From Phycisphaerae bacterium (GTDB taxonomy: Bacteria; Planctomycetota; Phycisphaerae; UBA1845; UTPLA1), in assembly GCA_035275405.1 (NCBI GenBank), contig DATEMU010000015.1, positions 248,001 to 312,000 of the forward strand: a stretch of 64,000 nucleotides of DNA. The letters are read 5' to 3'. The stretch's first letter is position 1. The number at the start of each line of letters is the position of its first letter. This document shows positions 38,429 to 47,500 of the stretch, piece after piece. The translations under genes were made by a program, and so were the position numbers. The notes under the pieces were generated by a model that saw nothing but the letters and a program-made list of their open reading frames with translations, searched no databases and was not told the origin of the DNA.

Positions 38429-40258
38429 TTACGGCTCCTGCATCGCCTCCTCAACGAACGGCTGAACGTCGGCGAGATTGACCAGATTATCTCCGTTGAA
38501 ATCGCCGTGGGCCGCATTGCAATCAGGATAGTGCACCGCGTACCCGGCGGGATCGAGCATCGCCTCCGTCAGCGCCTGCACATCGAGACCGTTTGCTACG
38601 CCATCGCAATTCATATCCCCGCCGCACAGGTAGGGGATCATTCGGAGATGGGCGATGGGTGACAGCGCGATGCCGTCCGCGGCGGCGGGATCCTCGACAC
38701 GCCATTGCAGGTACACATCACAGGCCGACACGGCGAGTTGATCGATCGGCCATTGCCAGGTTCCTAACCCTGCGCCTGCTCCTGCGCCGCCGAGCGTCAT
38801 CGGGCCGTTCAACACCGGATTAACAAGCTGCCCATTGACCGGCGCTGATTCCGAATAAGCCACGTAGGCCTGCGCGCCGCCCAGGGCCGAGGCGACGCCG
38901 ATCTTGAAGTCGATGTTGCCGACGTTCGGCGGGCTCACCGCGATCATGGCGGGAACGATACCATTCGTCCCCGGCGTGCCCGCGCCGACGATGGACGGAT
39001 TGCGATTGGGCCGTTCGGAAAAGAGCATCGGCCGGTCAAACGGAAATTGCTCCGCCGCGGCCCGAGGGTCGGTCAGCCCGTTCACCAGGAAGTCGATCAC
39101 CTGCGGTACGGCCTGCGGCGGCAGCGCCACGGGCAGGATCGGCGAGCGATTGTCCGGGAATTGGGCGGCCCCGTTGGCATAGAACCCGATCACCTGACCC
39201 AGGGTGGAGAACTGCCCATTGTGCATAAACGTCGGCTTGAGTCCGACGTTGCGCAGCGTGGGCACTTTGAATCGGCCCCGATCCCCCGCGAGGCCGGTCA
39301 CCGCCTGCCGCCCGTTGTCTTCGGCGAGGGGGCGGAGGCCGATGTTCTGAAACGTATTATTGGTGAATTGCGGCGGGACGTGGCAGATCGTGCAAGGGGA
39401 ACCGCGAAGGACATTCAGTCCTTGCACCTGGTTCGGCGTCAGCGCGTTTTGGTTGCCCGCATTGAACGCATCCCAGGGCGTCTGGTTGGGCACGACAGTC
39501 CGCTCGTAGGTGGCGATCGCATAGGCGATCCGCTCGGCGGTGATGGCCGGATCGCCAAAGGCGGCGGCGAAGAGATCAGGGTAACTGGGATTGCTGTCCA
39601 GGACCGCCGCGATGTCCGCGGGCAGATTCGCAGCCAGAATCATCGGCGTGACGAGAGCCAACTTGGCGATCACTTCCGGCCATGAGCGGCCGACGTGTCC
39701 CATCTCGACGCTGCTGAGGATCGGTGCGATGGCCTGGCTCTCCAACGCACCGCCCAGCGGAATGCTGACATTGCCCGACTCCGGATTGGTGAACTCCGAT
39801 CGGGCCCGGCCGTCCCAAAAAATGTCCTGCGCGAAAAAGCCGAACATGAACGAATTGGCGGCGCGGTTTGTAATCTGTGGGAGCAGACCAAACACGGGAT
39901 CAATGCTGAATTTGTTGGTCGTGTCCGAACTGATGACTCCCGGCGAAGCGAGTTTGTCATCCGGCGTATTCAGAATGAGGTCCAGCCCCGGGTTACGCGC
40001 AATGCGTGGATCATTCCCGCCGACGGCAGGGCGATGGCAGGTTCCGCAGGCAACCGTGTTGTCGCTGGACAACTGTTCGTCCCAGAACAAAAGCTTTCCG
40101 AGGATTCGCTTTTCTTCCGTGATGGGGTTTTGCGGTGGTACGGGCGGCGGTGGCAGGGGCGGCACCGGTGGTTGAGGTTGAGCGGAAAGCGGGATCGCAA
40201 AAAACAGCGTAATTAGAACCGAAGCGCAGACGGACCTTCCAACTCGATAGGCATCCAT
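38429..40258 (-). CDS. Di-heme cytochrome c peroxidase-like protein with dockerin-like tail
   Basis: The 609-residue exported protein starts with a signal peptide and a Pro-rich linker (PQPPVPPLPPPPVPPQNP). Two c-type heme sites follow: C71-x2-C-H (ACGTCHRP) and C289-x2-C-H (PCTICHVP), in the MauG/CCP arrangement, with KVPTLRNVGLKPTFMHNGQF as in CcpA-type peroxidases. These reduce peroxide or oxidise protein substrates in the periplasm. The C-terminus, GGDMNCDGVANGLDVQALTE and HGDFNGDNLVNLADVQPFVE, is a dockerin-type calcium pair. Start at 40258 has GGGAG upstream. It converges with the tRNA. Confidence 0.9.
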   Translation of the reverse strand: MDAYRVGRSVCASVLITLFFAIPLSAQPQPPVPPLPPPPVPPQNPITEEKRILGKLLFWDEQLSSDNTVACGTCHRPAVGGNDPRIARNPGLDLILNTPDDKLASPGVISSDTTNKFSIDPVFGLLPQITNRAANSFMFGFFAQDIFWDGRARSEFTNPESGNVSIPLGGALESQAIAPILSSVEMGHVGRSWPEVIAKLALVTPMILAANLPADIAAVLDSNPSYPDLFAAAFGDPAITAERIAYAIATYERTVVPNQTPWDAFNAGNQNALTPNQVQGLNVLRGSPCTICHVPPQFTNNTFQNIGLRPLAEDNGRQAVTGLAGDRGRFKVPTLRNVGLKPTFMHNGQFSTLGQVIGFYANGAAQFPDNRSPILPVALPPQAVPQVIDFLVNGLTDPRAAAEQFPFDRPMLFSERPNRNPSIVGAGTPGTNGIVPAMIAVSPPNVGNIDFKIGVASALGGAQAYVAYSESAPVNGQLVNPVLNGPMTLGGAGAGAGLGTWQWPIDQLAVSACDVYLQWRVEDPAAADGIALSPIAHLRMIPYLCGGDMNCDGVANGLDVQALTEAMLDPAGYAVHYPDCNAAHGDFNGDNLVNLADVQPFVEEAMQEP

Positions 40259-40541
40259 GAGAACCACTCCCTCACCCCGGCGAGCCGCTCCTTCGTCGAA
40301 TGCCGAAATGCGACGAAAAATCCCGCCTTACCATCCAAAACGCCCGTCAACGGCCGGTTATTGTTTGCCATGCCTCTTTTTTTTACCAGCCCCCGCCAAT
40401 CTCATCGCGCATCGGGCGAATGGCCGACCGGTCGCGAACCAAGTGTGTCTCTACGCTCAACTTGGCTCGACACAGAGGTCGATAAATGGTCTGACGTCCG
40501 CGGAGGCTCGCCACCTTCGTTGTTTGGGAAGGCGGTCCTTC

Positions 40542-41537
40542 GTGCAGCCTCAGATCGTACGACGCCCCCCGACGATTCCGCGGCCCGAGATCGCGGAAGT
40601 CCCGCTGGGCGTCTCCGGCCCATCCGCGGGAAGTCCGTCGGCGAACTGGCCGGTCTTGTTGCGGCAATTCGTCGATTATCTCGTATCCGAGTGCGGTCTG
40701 GCGGCCAACACCATCGAGGCGTACACCCGGGACCTGCGGGAATTTCTTGTCGAATTGGACGCCCGGGACGTCCGCACCGTCGATCACGTGACGACGCTGA
40801 CCGTGCGGTCCTATCTTGTCCGCCTTTCGGAACGCCGGCTGGCCCTCTCGTCCATCGCTCGTCATCTCGTATCGGTCAAGATGTTCCTGCGCTACTTGTT
40901 CATGGTCCGCGCGGCGACGACCGATGTGAGCTCCCTCCTGGAAACGCCCAAGAAGTGGAAGACCTTGCCGCACACGCTCCGGCAGCGTCAAGTAGAAGAC
41001 CTGCTCGCTGCCCCGCAACCGGGCGAACCTTTTTACGCCCGCGATCGGGCGATTATGGAAATGCTCTATGCGACGGGCATGCGCGTTTCGGAATTGGCCG
41101 GCCTGCGGGTCAAGGATGTGAATCTCGACGTCGGCTACGCCCGCTGTTTCGGGAAGGGCGGTAAAGAGCGGGTGGTGCCGATCGGCTCCCATGCCATCGA
41201 CGCCGTCCGCGAGTACCTTCGGTCCTTGCGCCCAGCGATGACACTGGCGGCCGGCGACATCGAGGCCCTCTTCGTCTCGCGAACCGGCTCGCCGCTCGAC
41301 CGCACGAACATCTGGCGGCTGGTCAGCCGCTACGCGGGCATGGCCGGCATTCAAATCCCGGTAGGCCCGCACACCCTCCGCCACTGCTTCGCGACGCACC
41401 TACTCGAAGGCGGGGCCGACCTGCGCATCGTTCAGGAACTCCTGGGCCACGCCAACGTCGCCACGACGCAGATCTACACGCACGTCGACTCCAGCCGCCT
41501 GAAATCCATCCACCAGAAATTCCATCCGCGGCAATAG
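40542..41537 (+). CDS. xerD: Tyrosine recombinase XerC/XerD
   Basis: This 331-residue recombinase has the SAM-like core-binding domain (LLRQFVDYLVSECGLAANTI) and a catalytic domain with Arg in LYATGMRVSELAGLRVKDVN, H-x-x-R in HTLRHCFATHLLEGGADLRI, the GHANVATTQIYTHV segment with the second His and the nucleophile Tyr. Length and order match chromosomal Xer proteins that resolve dimers at dif, rather than an integron or phage integrase. A GTG at 40542 with AAGGCGG upstream fits the family N-terminus; the frame is open further upstream but that part is low complexity. Confidence 0.88.
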   Translation: MQPQIVRRPPTIPRPEIAEVPLGVSGPSAGSPSANWPVLLRQFVDYLVSECGLAANTIEAYTRDLREFLVELDARDVRTVDHVTTLTVRSYLVRLSERRLALSSIARHLVSVKMFLRYLFMVRAATTDVSSLLETPKKWKTLPHTLRQRQVEDLLAAPQPGEPFYARDRAIMEMLYATGMRVSELAGLRVKDVNLDVGYARCFGKGGKERVVPIGSHAIDAVREYLRSLRPAMTLAAGDIEALFVSRTGSPLDRTNIWRLVSRYAGMAGIQIPVGPHTLRHCFATHLLEGGADLRIVQELLGHANVATTQIYTHVDSSRLKSIHQKFHPRQ

Positions 41538-41906
41538 CTATTCCTCTCTCGGTTCGCCCTCTTGCACATCATGTTCCGGAACCCGGTGCATCCTCCATAC
41601 GTCCTCGCTCGGCGTAGGCGGCGGCTTTTCACGAAAAAGGTACGCCCGATAGCGAAGGGAAAAACGGATGATGACCCATGCAGCGATGAAAAAGATCAGC
41701 AGTAGGACGGCGGCCCAGAAAAAGACCTGCCGCCAGTGAAGAAGGCGCTCGTCGCCGGAGAGCGCGGAGGCGGGCTGCGATGCCGCCTCATTAACGCGGG
41801 CCGTTGTTGTGGGAGGTTCACCTTGCCCATACGCGCGGGGTTGGCCGGAGAGATAGGCCGTCACCAGAGCCGCGACCAACAGGGAGCGCCGAGTGATAGG
41901 GCTCAC
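41538..41906 (-). CDS. Exported or membrane-anchored hypothetical protein
   Basis: The 122-residue product has an N-terminal signal-like segment (TRRSLLVAALVTAYLSGQ) and an internal transmembrane helix (VFFWAAVLLLIFFIAAWVII) followed by RFSLRYRAYLFREKPPPTPS and an acidic tail. It matches no family I recognise. The GTG at 41906 overlaps the stop of the DnaJ-type gene as GTGA, which implies translational coupling with that chaperone gene. Confidence 0.6.
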   Translation of the reverse strand: MSPITRRSLLVAALVTAYLSGQPRAYGQGEPPTTTARVNEAASQPASALSGDERLLHWRQVFFWAAVLLLIFFIAAWVIIRFSLRYRAYLFREKPPPTPSEDVWRMHRVPEHDVQEGEPREE

Positions 41907-42865
41907 GACCACAGCCCTTCGCGCGGAGCGCCCACGTTGGATGCGGCCAGTCGATCCAGCAGCTCCCGTTGCTCCGGCGTCGGCAGCGGCGGCGGGACGA
42001 TCTTGATGACCACAAATTGATCGCCGCGCTGGCCCGTCTTCGGATTGGCGACGCCGAGCCCCGCCAGCCGCAGCCGCGAACCGCTGGCCGTCCCCGGGGG
42101 GATGGTGACCGTGCGGACGCCGTCCAGCGTCGGCAGATCGATCTTTGCACCCAGCGCCGCCTCCACGATCGTCAGCGGCGCCTCCAGGTAGATGTCATGA
42201 TCGACGCGGCGGAAATACGCGTGTGGCTGAATATTGCAGACAACATACAGGTCTCCGGCCCCGCGCCGATTCATGTTGCCCTTGCCCTTGATGCGGATCC
42301 GCTGGCCCTCGTTGACGCCCGGCGGAATCTTGACGGAAATCGTCTCGCTCCCGCGCGAGCCGGTCAGTTGCAATTCCAGCGTCGTCCCGCGAATCGCCTG
42401 GTCAAACGTCAGCAGGACAGCGTGCTCAACGTCCTGCGCGGGCATCGTCGCCGTGGACGCGGCCTCGCGACCATCGCCGCGCTCGCGGAAGAACCGCTCG
42501 AAGACCGAGCCCGACCCCCTTGCACCGCCGCCGCCGCGGGTGAAGGCGAAGTCAAAGATGTCGCCGAGATTCTCGAAGTCGATCGGAACGCCGTCAGCAG
42601 AAGACCACGCCTGCGGCCCGCCGGCCCCGGCAAAGCGCGGATCGACGCCCGCATGGCCGAACTGGTCGTATCGCTGGCGCTTGTCCTTGTCGGACAGGAC
42701 GTCGTAGGCCTCCTGAATTTCCTTGAATCGCTCCCCCGCGTCCTTGTTGCCCTTGTTGACGTCGGGATGGTGCTGTTTGGCAAGGCGGCGATAGGCCTTC
42801 TTGATATCCGTATCGTCCGCGCCACGCGAGACGCCGAGCACTTCGTAATAATCGCGTTTGTCCAT
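41903..42865 (-). CDS. DnaJ-type co-chaperone (CbpA-like, no zinc finger)
   Basis: The 320-residue protein has an N-terminal J domain (DYYEVLGVSRGADDTDIKKA, with the HPD tripeptide in AKQHHPDVNKG), a Gly-rich linker (RGGGGARGSGS), and the two C-terminal substrate-binding domains (AVLLTFDQAIRGTTLELQL, KIPPGVNEGQRIRIKGKG, DIYLEAPLTIVEAALGAKI). The CxxCxGxG zinc repeats of DnaJ are absent, so it is CbpA-like. It would stimulate DnaK. The ATG at 42865 matches the J-domain start. It diverges from the nitrilase-like gene. Confidence 0.9.
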   Translation of the reverse strand: MDKRDYYEVLGVSRGADDTDIKKAYRRLAKQHHPDVNKGNKDAGERFKEIQEAYDVLSDKDKRQRYDQFGHAGVDPRFAGAGGPQAWSSADGVPIDFENLGDIFDFAFTRGGGGARGSGSVFERFFRERGDGREAASTATMPAQDVEHAVLLTFDQAIRGTTLELQLTGSRGSETISVKIPPGVNEGQRIRIKGKGNMNRRGAGDLYVVCNIQPHAYFRRVDHDIYLEAPLTIVEAALGAKIDLPTLDGVRTVTIPPGTASGSRLRLAGLGVANPKTGQRGDQFVVIKIVPPPLPTPEQRELLDRLAASNVGAPREGLWS

Positions 42866-43044
42866 CTTTGCTCGCTCGCGCCGGCGCGGTCTGTTGGCCG
42901 ACAACGGATTATATGGACAGTGGCATTACCAGCAATTTACGGGCGTCGGTCACAACCGCTGGCATCACCGACAAAAACGTCTATCATGCAGCGGTCGCGG
43001 CTGCGCCGCCGAGCGGCGCCGCCGGCCGTACAGGAGAACGTTGA

Positions 43045-44298
43045 ATGATCGTGTCATGCGGCCAGATGCAGGCGATGACGCTGGCGGAGTCGGCGGGCGT
43101 CTGGCAGGTGGTGGAGAGACTCGCGAATCAGGCCGCAGAGGCCGGCGCGGACCTGCTCGTCCTGCCGGAGGCGACCTATCCCGCCTATTGGCTCAAGTCC
43201 GCAACCCGCTACATGCAGACCGACATCGAGCGCACGCCCGTCGTCCTGGACCGCTTCTCGAAATACGCCGAGCGTCATGGACTGTGGCTTGTCGTCGGTT
43301 TCGTTGAGGAGTCCGGCGGCAGGCTCTACAACAGCGCCGCGGTCATCGATCGCGGCGGGGCCGTCGTCGGCATCGCCCGCAAGAGCTTCCTCTGGGACTG
43401 CGACAATCGCTGGTTCAGCCCGGCGGAAAAACTCTCCGTCTTCGACACCGAATTCGGCCGGATGGGCGTCCTCATTTGCGCCGACGCCCGCGCGCCGGAA
43501 ATCGCCGCGACGCTCGCGGCGCAAGGCGCGCAGTTCATGATCCTCCCGACCGCCTGGGTCAACGCCAGCAAGGAGCGCCGCGTCTATCGCAATATCCACC
43601 CCGATTTCCTGATCCGCGCCCGCGCCATGGAATTCGGCGTCCCCTTCGCCTGCGCCAGCAAGAGCGGTCGGGAGGGTGATTTCCTCGAGTACGTCGGCCA
43701 GAGCCGTATCGTCTCCGCAGAGGGCCGCGTTCTGGCTCAGGCCGAGGCAGAGGGCGAGCATTTGATCACCGCTGAAATGACGCCGCACGACTCCAAGCCT
43801 CCAAATATCGACGCCGCAACGCTCAAGCGCGTTCTGAGCCCGGAACCCCCGTATCGAGCCGCTACGCTCGGCGGTCGTTGTACGATCCAACTCCGCGCGG
43901 ACGCCGATGGTATTTTCTCGACCCTGCAATCCGCCGGGGCGCGGGTCGCAAAGGTTGCGGCGTCCGAGCTGGCGACCTTTCCGCCGTTACGCTGTCACGC
44001 GCTCTCCGGGGCGCAGGTCGTCGTCGCCAAAGGCCGAGTGGCGGATGAGGTCATGGCCCGCGCCCGCGCCGCGGAGAACCGTGTTTACGTCATCGTGGCG
44101 TCTGACTCCGCGCAGCTCGTCGTCGATCCCGACGGGGCAATTATCCGGCGAGAAGCGGACGGCTCGCAGGCGTTGGAACTCGACCTCGCTCGCTCCGACA
44201 TCAAGAAGTTCACCCCCGCCACGGATCTCTGGGAACAGCGCCACGTTGCGTCGTATCGATTAGGCGAACAAGTAGCATCCTGTCCCGCAAGTCTATGA
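43045..44298 (+). CDS. Carbon-nitrogen hydrolase (nitrilase superfamily)
   Basis: The 417-residue protein has the nitrilase triad E42 (LVLPEATYPAY), K113 (IARKSFLWDC) and C145 (VLICADARAPE). The nitrilase domain ends near residue 270. A further 140 residues, with a second alpha/beta-looking stretch (GIFSTLQSAGARVAKVAASE, VYVIVASDSAQLVVDPDGAI), could be a degenerate second copy lacking the triad. Substrate is unknown. AGGAGA precedes the ATG. The fluoride channel gene overlaps its stop by four bases. Confidence 0.82.
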   Translation: MIVSCGQMQAMTLAESAGVWQVVERLANQAAEAGADLLVLPEATYPAYWLKSATRYMQTDIERTPVVLDRFSKYAERHGLWLVVGFVEESGGRLYNSAAVIDRGGAVVGIARKSFLWDCDNRWFSPAEKLSVFDTEFGRMGVLICADARAPEIAATLAAQGAQFMILPTAWVNASKERRVYRNIHPDFLIRARAMEFGVPFACASKSGREGDFLEYVGQSRIVSAEGRVLAQAEAEGEHLITAEMTPHDSKPPNIDAATLKRVLSPEPPYRAATLGGRCTIQLRADADGIFSTLQSAGARVAKVAASELATFPPLRCHALSGAQVVVAKGRVADEVMARARAAENRVYVIVASDSAQLVVDPDGAIIRREADGSQALELDLARSDIKKFTPATDLWEQRHVASYRLGEQVASCPASL

Positions 44299-44684
44299 AC
44301 TGGCTCTCCACGGCGGCACTGATTGGTCTGGCCGGCTTCGTCGGCTCCATCTGCCGGTTCGCCGTCAGCGGCGCCGTCACCGTCCTCGCCCCGCGCGGCT
44401 TTCCGACGGGGACGCTCGTGGTCAATGCGACGGGCTGTGTGCTGCTGGCGTTCTTTCTCACGCTGATCCGCGATCGCGTCGTGTCGGACGCCCTGCGGCT
44501 GGCCATCGCCGTGGGCTTCGTCGGGGCCTACACGACCTTCTCGACATTTGCCTATGAGATCTATGAACTGGCGCGGAGCGGTCACTCATTCCGCGCCGGC
44601 CTGTATCTCATCCTGAGCGTGGCGCTGGGATTGGCGGGCGTCTATCTCGGCATCCTCCTGGCCCATCGTCTTGAACGATCGTGA
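44295..44684 (+). CDS. crcB: Fluoride channel FluC/CrcB
   Basis: The 129-residue four-helix protein matches Fluc channels that export fluoride: WLSTAALIGLAGFVGSICRF at the start, TGTLVVNATGCVLLAFFLTL with the conserved Asn and Gly, and GFVGAYTTFSTFAYEI, the signature with the phenylalanine ladder and TTFSTF. It overlaps the nitrilase gene (ATGA), so it is co-expressed with it; there is no room for a fluoride riboswitch directly upstream. Confidence 0.95.
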   Translation: MNWLSTAALIGLAGFVGSICRFAVSGAVTVLAPRGFPTGTLVVNATGCVLLAFFLTLIRDRVVSDALRLAIAVGFVGAYTTFSTFAYEIYELARSGHSFRAGLYLILSVALGLAGVYLGILLAHRLERS

Positions 44685-44696
44685 CGCCCGCGTCAC
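44681..44696. repeat. Perfect palindrome at the convergent ends of crcB and the PH-domain gene
   Basis: GTGACGC, CC, GCGTCAC spans both stop regions. It may form a small terminator hairpin but has no T-run. Confidence 0.4.
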
Positions 44697-45358
44697 ACAT
44701 TCTCCACAAACAGCGCCCCCTTGCCCCTCGCCCCGCGGACATTACGGCGGACGTGTTCCGCGACTTCCGCAGGAGCGCTCACGGATTGAAGGACCAGCTT
44801 GTTGTCGGTCTCGTCGGAGCTGATGATCTCGATGTCGCCGGTATTCACGATACGGTCCACGACCCCTTGGCGAAGGCGCACATCCTCGACCCGGACCAGC
44901 TCCAATTGATCAGTCGTTTGCGTGAGAATGCCGCGGTGCAGGAACAGCCGCTGCGTCGTCAGGCGATAGCGCCGGCTGAAAATGACGAGCCCCTCGCGCA
45001 CCAGTAATGTGAGCGCGGACGCGCCGATCAAGAGCCATGCGGCCGTTCGCCCCGTCGAGCCGGCGACGGTCCATTTGAGGGCGGCGTACAAGACGGCAAC
45101 GCTCACCAGCAGCCAGAGTAGCCAAACCCCATAGTACGCTTTCCAGGCCGGCCGGCCCTCCCAGACCTGCTTCTCCAGCGCCGGGTCGCGATAAGGGTCC
45201 GCCGCGCGGGTCACAGCGGCAGAAAGCGGGTTGGAGTCCGCCGTCGCAGGCGGCGCGCTCGCCGCGCTGGCGGCGTCCGCATCGTTAACCGCGGCGCCGC
45301 AGCTTTTGCAGAACTTGCTGTCCGCCTCAATCTTGGCATGGCATTTTACGCAGTTCAT
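44693..45358 (-). CDS. Membrane protein with zinc ribbon and bacterial PH domain
   Basis: The 221-residue protein begins with a zinc ribbon (MNCVKCHAKIEADSKFCKSC, two CxxC), an Ala-rich linker, two membrane helices (YYGVWLLWLLVSVAVLYAAL and TAAWLLIGASALTLLVREGL), and a bPH2-type domain (YRLTTQRLFLHRGILTQTTD followed by QLELVRVEDVRLRQGVVDRI). YdbS-type proteins of this layout have no firm role. It converges with crcB. Confidence 0.78.
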   Translation of the reverse strand: MNCVKCHAKIEADSKFCKSCGAAVNDADAASAASAPPATADSNPLSAAVTRAADPYRDPALEKQVWEGRPAWKAYYGVWLLWLLVSVAVLYAALKWTVAGSTGRTAAWLLIGASALTLLVREGLVIFSRRYRLTTQRLFLHRGILTQTTDQLELVRVEDVRLRQGVVDRIVNTGDIEIISSDETDNKLVLQSVSAPAEVAEHVRRNVRGARGKGALFVENV

Positions 45359-45372
45359 CGTCCGCCCTTAAG

Positions 45373-45393
45373 GCACCGGCTAATAGCCGGTGC
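45373..45393. repeat. Palindromic repeat, 10-bp arms
   Basis: GCACCGGCTA and TAGCCGGTGC are separated by one A, between the PH-domain and superoxide dismutase genes. It resembles the intergenic REP-type hairpins elsewhere in the window. Confidence 0.6.
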
Positions 45394-45401
45394 GGCTCGG
45401 C

Positions 45402-46133
45402 TCACGCATGCGCCATCGCCGCGTAGTACCGCTCGGACACATTCTTCCAATTGACCACGTTCCACCACGCCTTGACGTAGTCCGCCCGCTTGTTCTGGTA
45501 CTTGAGATAGTACGCGTGTTCCCAGACGTCGCACATGAGCAGCGGGACGGTCCCCGCCGGCGTCCCAAGCTGCTGGTTCATGATCGTCAGGACGACGAGC
45601 CGTCGCAGCGCGGGGTGGTAGGCGAGTATGCCCCAGCCGTTGCCCTCGACTTTCTCAGTCGCCGTCGTGAAGTGGGCGAGGAACTTCTCATGGCTGCCGA
45701 AGTCGCGGGCGATGTCCGCGGCGAGCTTGCCATCAGGTTTCCCTCCACCACCCTTACCCGCCGGGGCCATGTTGTTCCAGAAGACGATGTGGTTGAAAAA
45801 GCCGCCCGTGTGGAAGGCCAGTTGCCGCGAGAGACCGGGGACATCGGCCATGTCGTTCGCATCACGGGCCGCGGCCAGACCCGCCAGCGCCTTGTTCAGA
45901 CCATCCACATAGCCCTGGTGATGCTTGTCGTGGTGAATGCGCATGGTCTGTTCGTCGATGTACGGCTCCAGCGCGTTGTAGTCGTAGGGCAGCGGCGGCA
46001 GAGTGTAATTCGCAGGCGGCCCGCCGCCCGGCTCATCAAACGCCATCGCCGGGAGCACGCCAAGCTGTTCGGGCAGAAGTGCCAACCCGCCGAAAACCCC
46101 GAGACCACCAAGAAAATCGCGTCGTGTCGCCAT
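45402..46133 (-). CDS. sodA: Fe/Mn superoxide dismutase with Tat signal
   Basis: The 243-residue enzyme has the Fe/Mn SOD fold with metal ligands in MRIHHDKHHQGYVDGLN, FFNHIVFWNNM, and the late D/H pair of CDVWEHAYYLKYQNKRADYV. The start at 46133 gives MATRRDFLGGLGVFGGLALL, a twin-arginine signal, so the enzyme would be exported folded. Most SodA/SodB proteins are cytosolic and lack this. A longer 5' frame exists but the Tat start is clear. Metal preference is not certain. Confidence 0.9.
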   Translation of the reverse strand: MATRRDFLGGLGVFGGLALLPEQLGVLPAMAFDEPGGGPPANYTLPPLPYDYNALEPYIDEQTMRIHHDKHHQGYVDGLNKALAGLAAARDANDMADVPGLSRQLAFHTGGFFNHIVFWNNMAPAGKGGGGKPDGKLAADIARDFGSHEKFLAHFTTATEKVEGNGWGILAYHPALRRLVVLTIMNQQLGTPAGTVPLLMCDVWEHAYYLKYQNKRADYVKAWWNVVNWKNVSERYYAAMAHA

Positions 46134-46218
46134 GGGTAGACTCCTCTCAAAAAACGAAGGACCTCTGTCTCCCGCCGGCGCTACTATGGCGCGCCGCGCG
46201 CCGGCCCGCAAGCCGTAG

Positions 46219-46240
46219 CGTCCCCCCTCTGTGGGGGACG
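46219..46240. repeat. Palindromic repeat, 8-bp arms
   Basis: CGTCCCCC and GGGGGACG enclose CTCTGT in the intergenic region before the M24 peptidase gene. Confidence 0.55.
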
Positions 46241-46343
46241 ACGAATCGCTCGTTTCACTCGCCTATCGGCTTCAATTGCCAAAAGAGCGCCGGCCGGATA
46301 CAACAAACCGCGTCTTGGTATCTCAACGCAGGGGAGTCGTCTC

Positions 46344-47462
46344 ATGAACGCCAACCGCCTGGATCGCGTCCGCTCCGCCATGAAGTCCGCGTCGCTGGAC
46401 GCCCTGTTTCTCTCCAACCCCAAGAACGTGCAATACATCACCGGCTTCAAGCCCATGATGCCGGGCGACGTCCAGCCCTTCGGCGACCCCGAAGGCTTCG
46501 CCTTGATCCACGCGGCCCGTTGCGACCTCCTCTGCGACGGTCGCTACATCACCGGCGCTTCCAAGCTGCCCGGCGTGACGGCCCAACAGATCGAGTCGCC
46601 GACCAACGCGGCAGTCTTCGCCAAAAAGATCACGGACCTCCTGCCCGCGGGAGCGAAGCGCGTCGGCTTCGAGCAGGACGCCCTCCTCTACTGCGACGCG
46701 ACGGGCCTGATGAAGGAGGCCTCCAAATACGAGTGGTCGCCCGCCGAGGAAATCCTGGCGACGATCCGCGTCCGCAAGGGCCCCGACGAAGTCGAGCTGA
46801 TCCGCAAGGCCCAGGCCATCACCGGCGACTGCTTCAAGTACATCGCGGGCTACATCAAGCCGGGCATGACGGAAAAACACGTCGCCCTGGCCATCGGCAA
46901 CTACCTCCGCGAGAACAGCGACGGCAACAGCTTCAACCCGATCGTGGCCTTCGGCGAGACGAGCTGCAATCCGCACTACGAGCCCTCGCCAACGCGCAAG
47001 CTGGAGAAGAATCAACTCGTCCTGCTCGACTTCGGCGGCATCTACCAGGGCTACTGCGGCGACCTGACACGAATGATCTACATGGGCAAGGCCGATGCCC
47101 GGACCCGCGAGGTGTACGACCTCGTGCTCGAAGCGCAGAAGCGCTGCCTCGACGGCATCCGCCCGGGCAAGACCTGCCACGAACTCGACGCCCTCTGCCG
47201 CGACTTCTTCGCCTCCAAAGGCTGCGCCGACGCCTTCCAACACGGCACCGGTCACGGCGTCGGCCTGGCGATCCACGAAGACCCGCGCCTGAAGAAGACA
47301 ATCCAGAAAAAAGTCGAGGCGGGAATGGCCGTCACCGTCGAACCGGGCCTCTACTACGCCGGCTGGGGCGGCATCCGCATCGAGGACCTCGTCGTCGTCA
47401 CCGAAACGGGCCACGACAACCTGACCACGACGCCGAAGCAACTGCTGGAGCTGGCGATTTAG
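46344..47462 (+). CDS. M24 metallopeptidase (Xaa-Pro aminopeptidase type)
   Basis: The 372-residue protein has an N-terminal creatinase-like domain (DALFLSNPKNVQYITGFKPM) and a pita-bread catalytic domain with all five metal ligands: D in LVLLDFGGIYQ, D in YCGDLTRMIY, H in HGTGHGVGLAIHE, E in TVEPGLYYAG and E in GIRIEDLVVV. Such enzymes remove an N-terminal residue preceding proline. Length fits the family. AGGGGA-type ribosome binding site signal is visible upstream. Confidence 0.92.
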   Translation: MNANRLDRVRSAMKSASLDALFLSNPKNVQYITGFKPMMPGDVQPFGDPEGFALIHAARCDLLCDGRYITGASKLPGVTAQQIESPTNAAVFAKKITDLLPAGAKRVGFEQDALLYCDATGLMKEASKYEWSPAEEILATIRVRKGPDEVELIRKAQAITGDCFKYIAGYIKPGMTEKHVALAIGNYLRENSDGNSFNPIVAFGETSCNPHYEPSPTRKLEKNQLVLLDFGGIYQGYCGDLTRMIYMGKADARTREVYDLVLEAQKRCLDGIRPGKTCHELDALCRDFFASKGCADAFQHGTGHGVGLAIHEDPRLKKTIQKKVEAGMAVTVEPGLYYAGWGGIRIEDLVVVTETGHDNLTTTPKQLLELAI

Positions 47463-47500
47463 TTCATCATTCGAAATTGCCCCTAACGCTCCGGACGCCG

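Noticed and set aside
44200-44295. Fluoride riboswitch upstream of crcB
   Set aside because: crcB overlaps the stop of the nitrilase-like gene, and the region upstream is coding.
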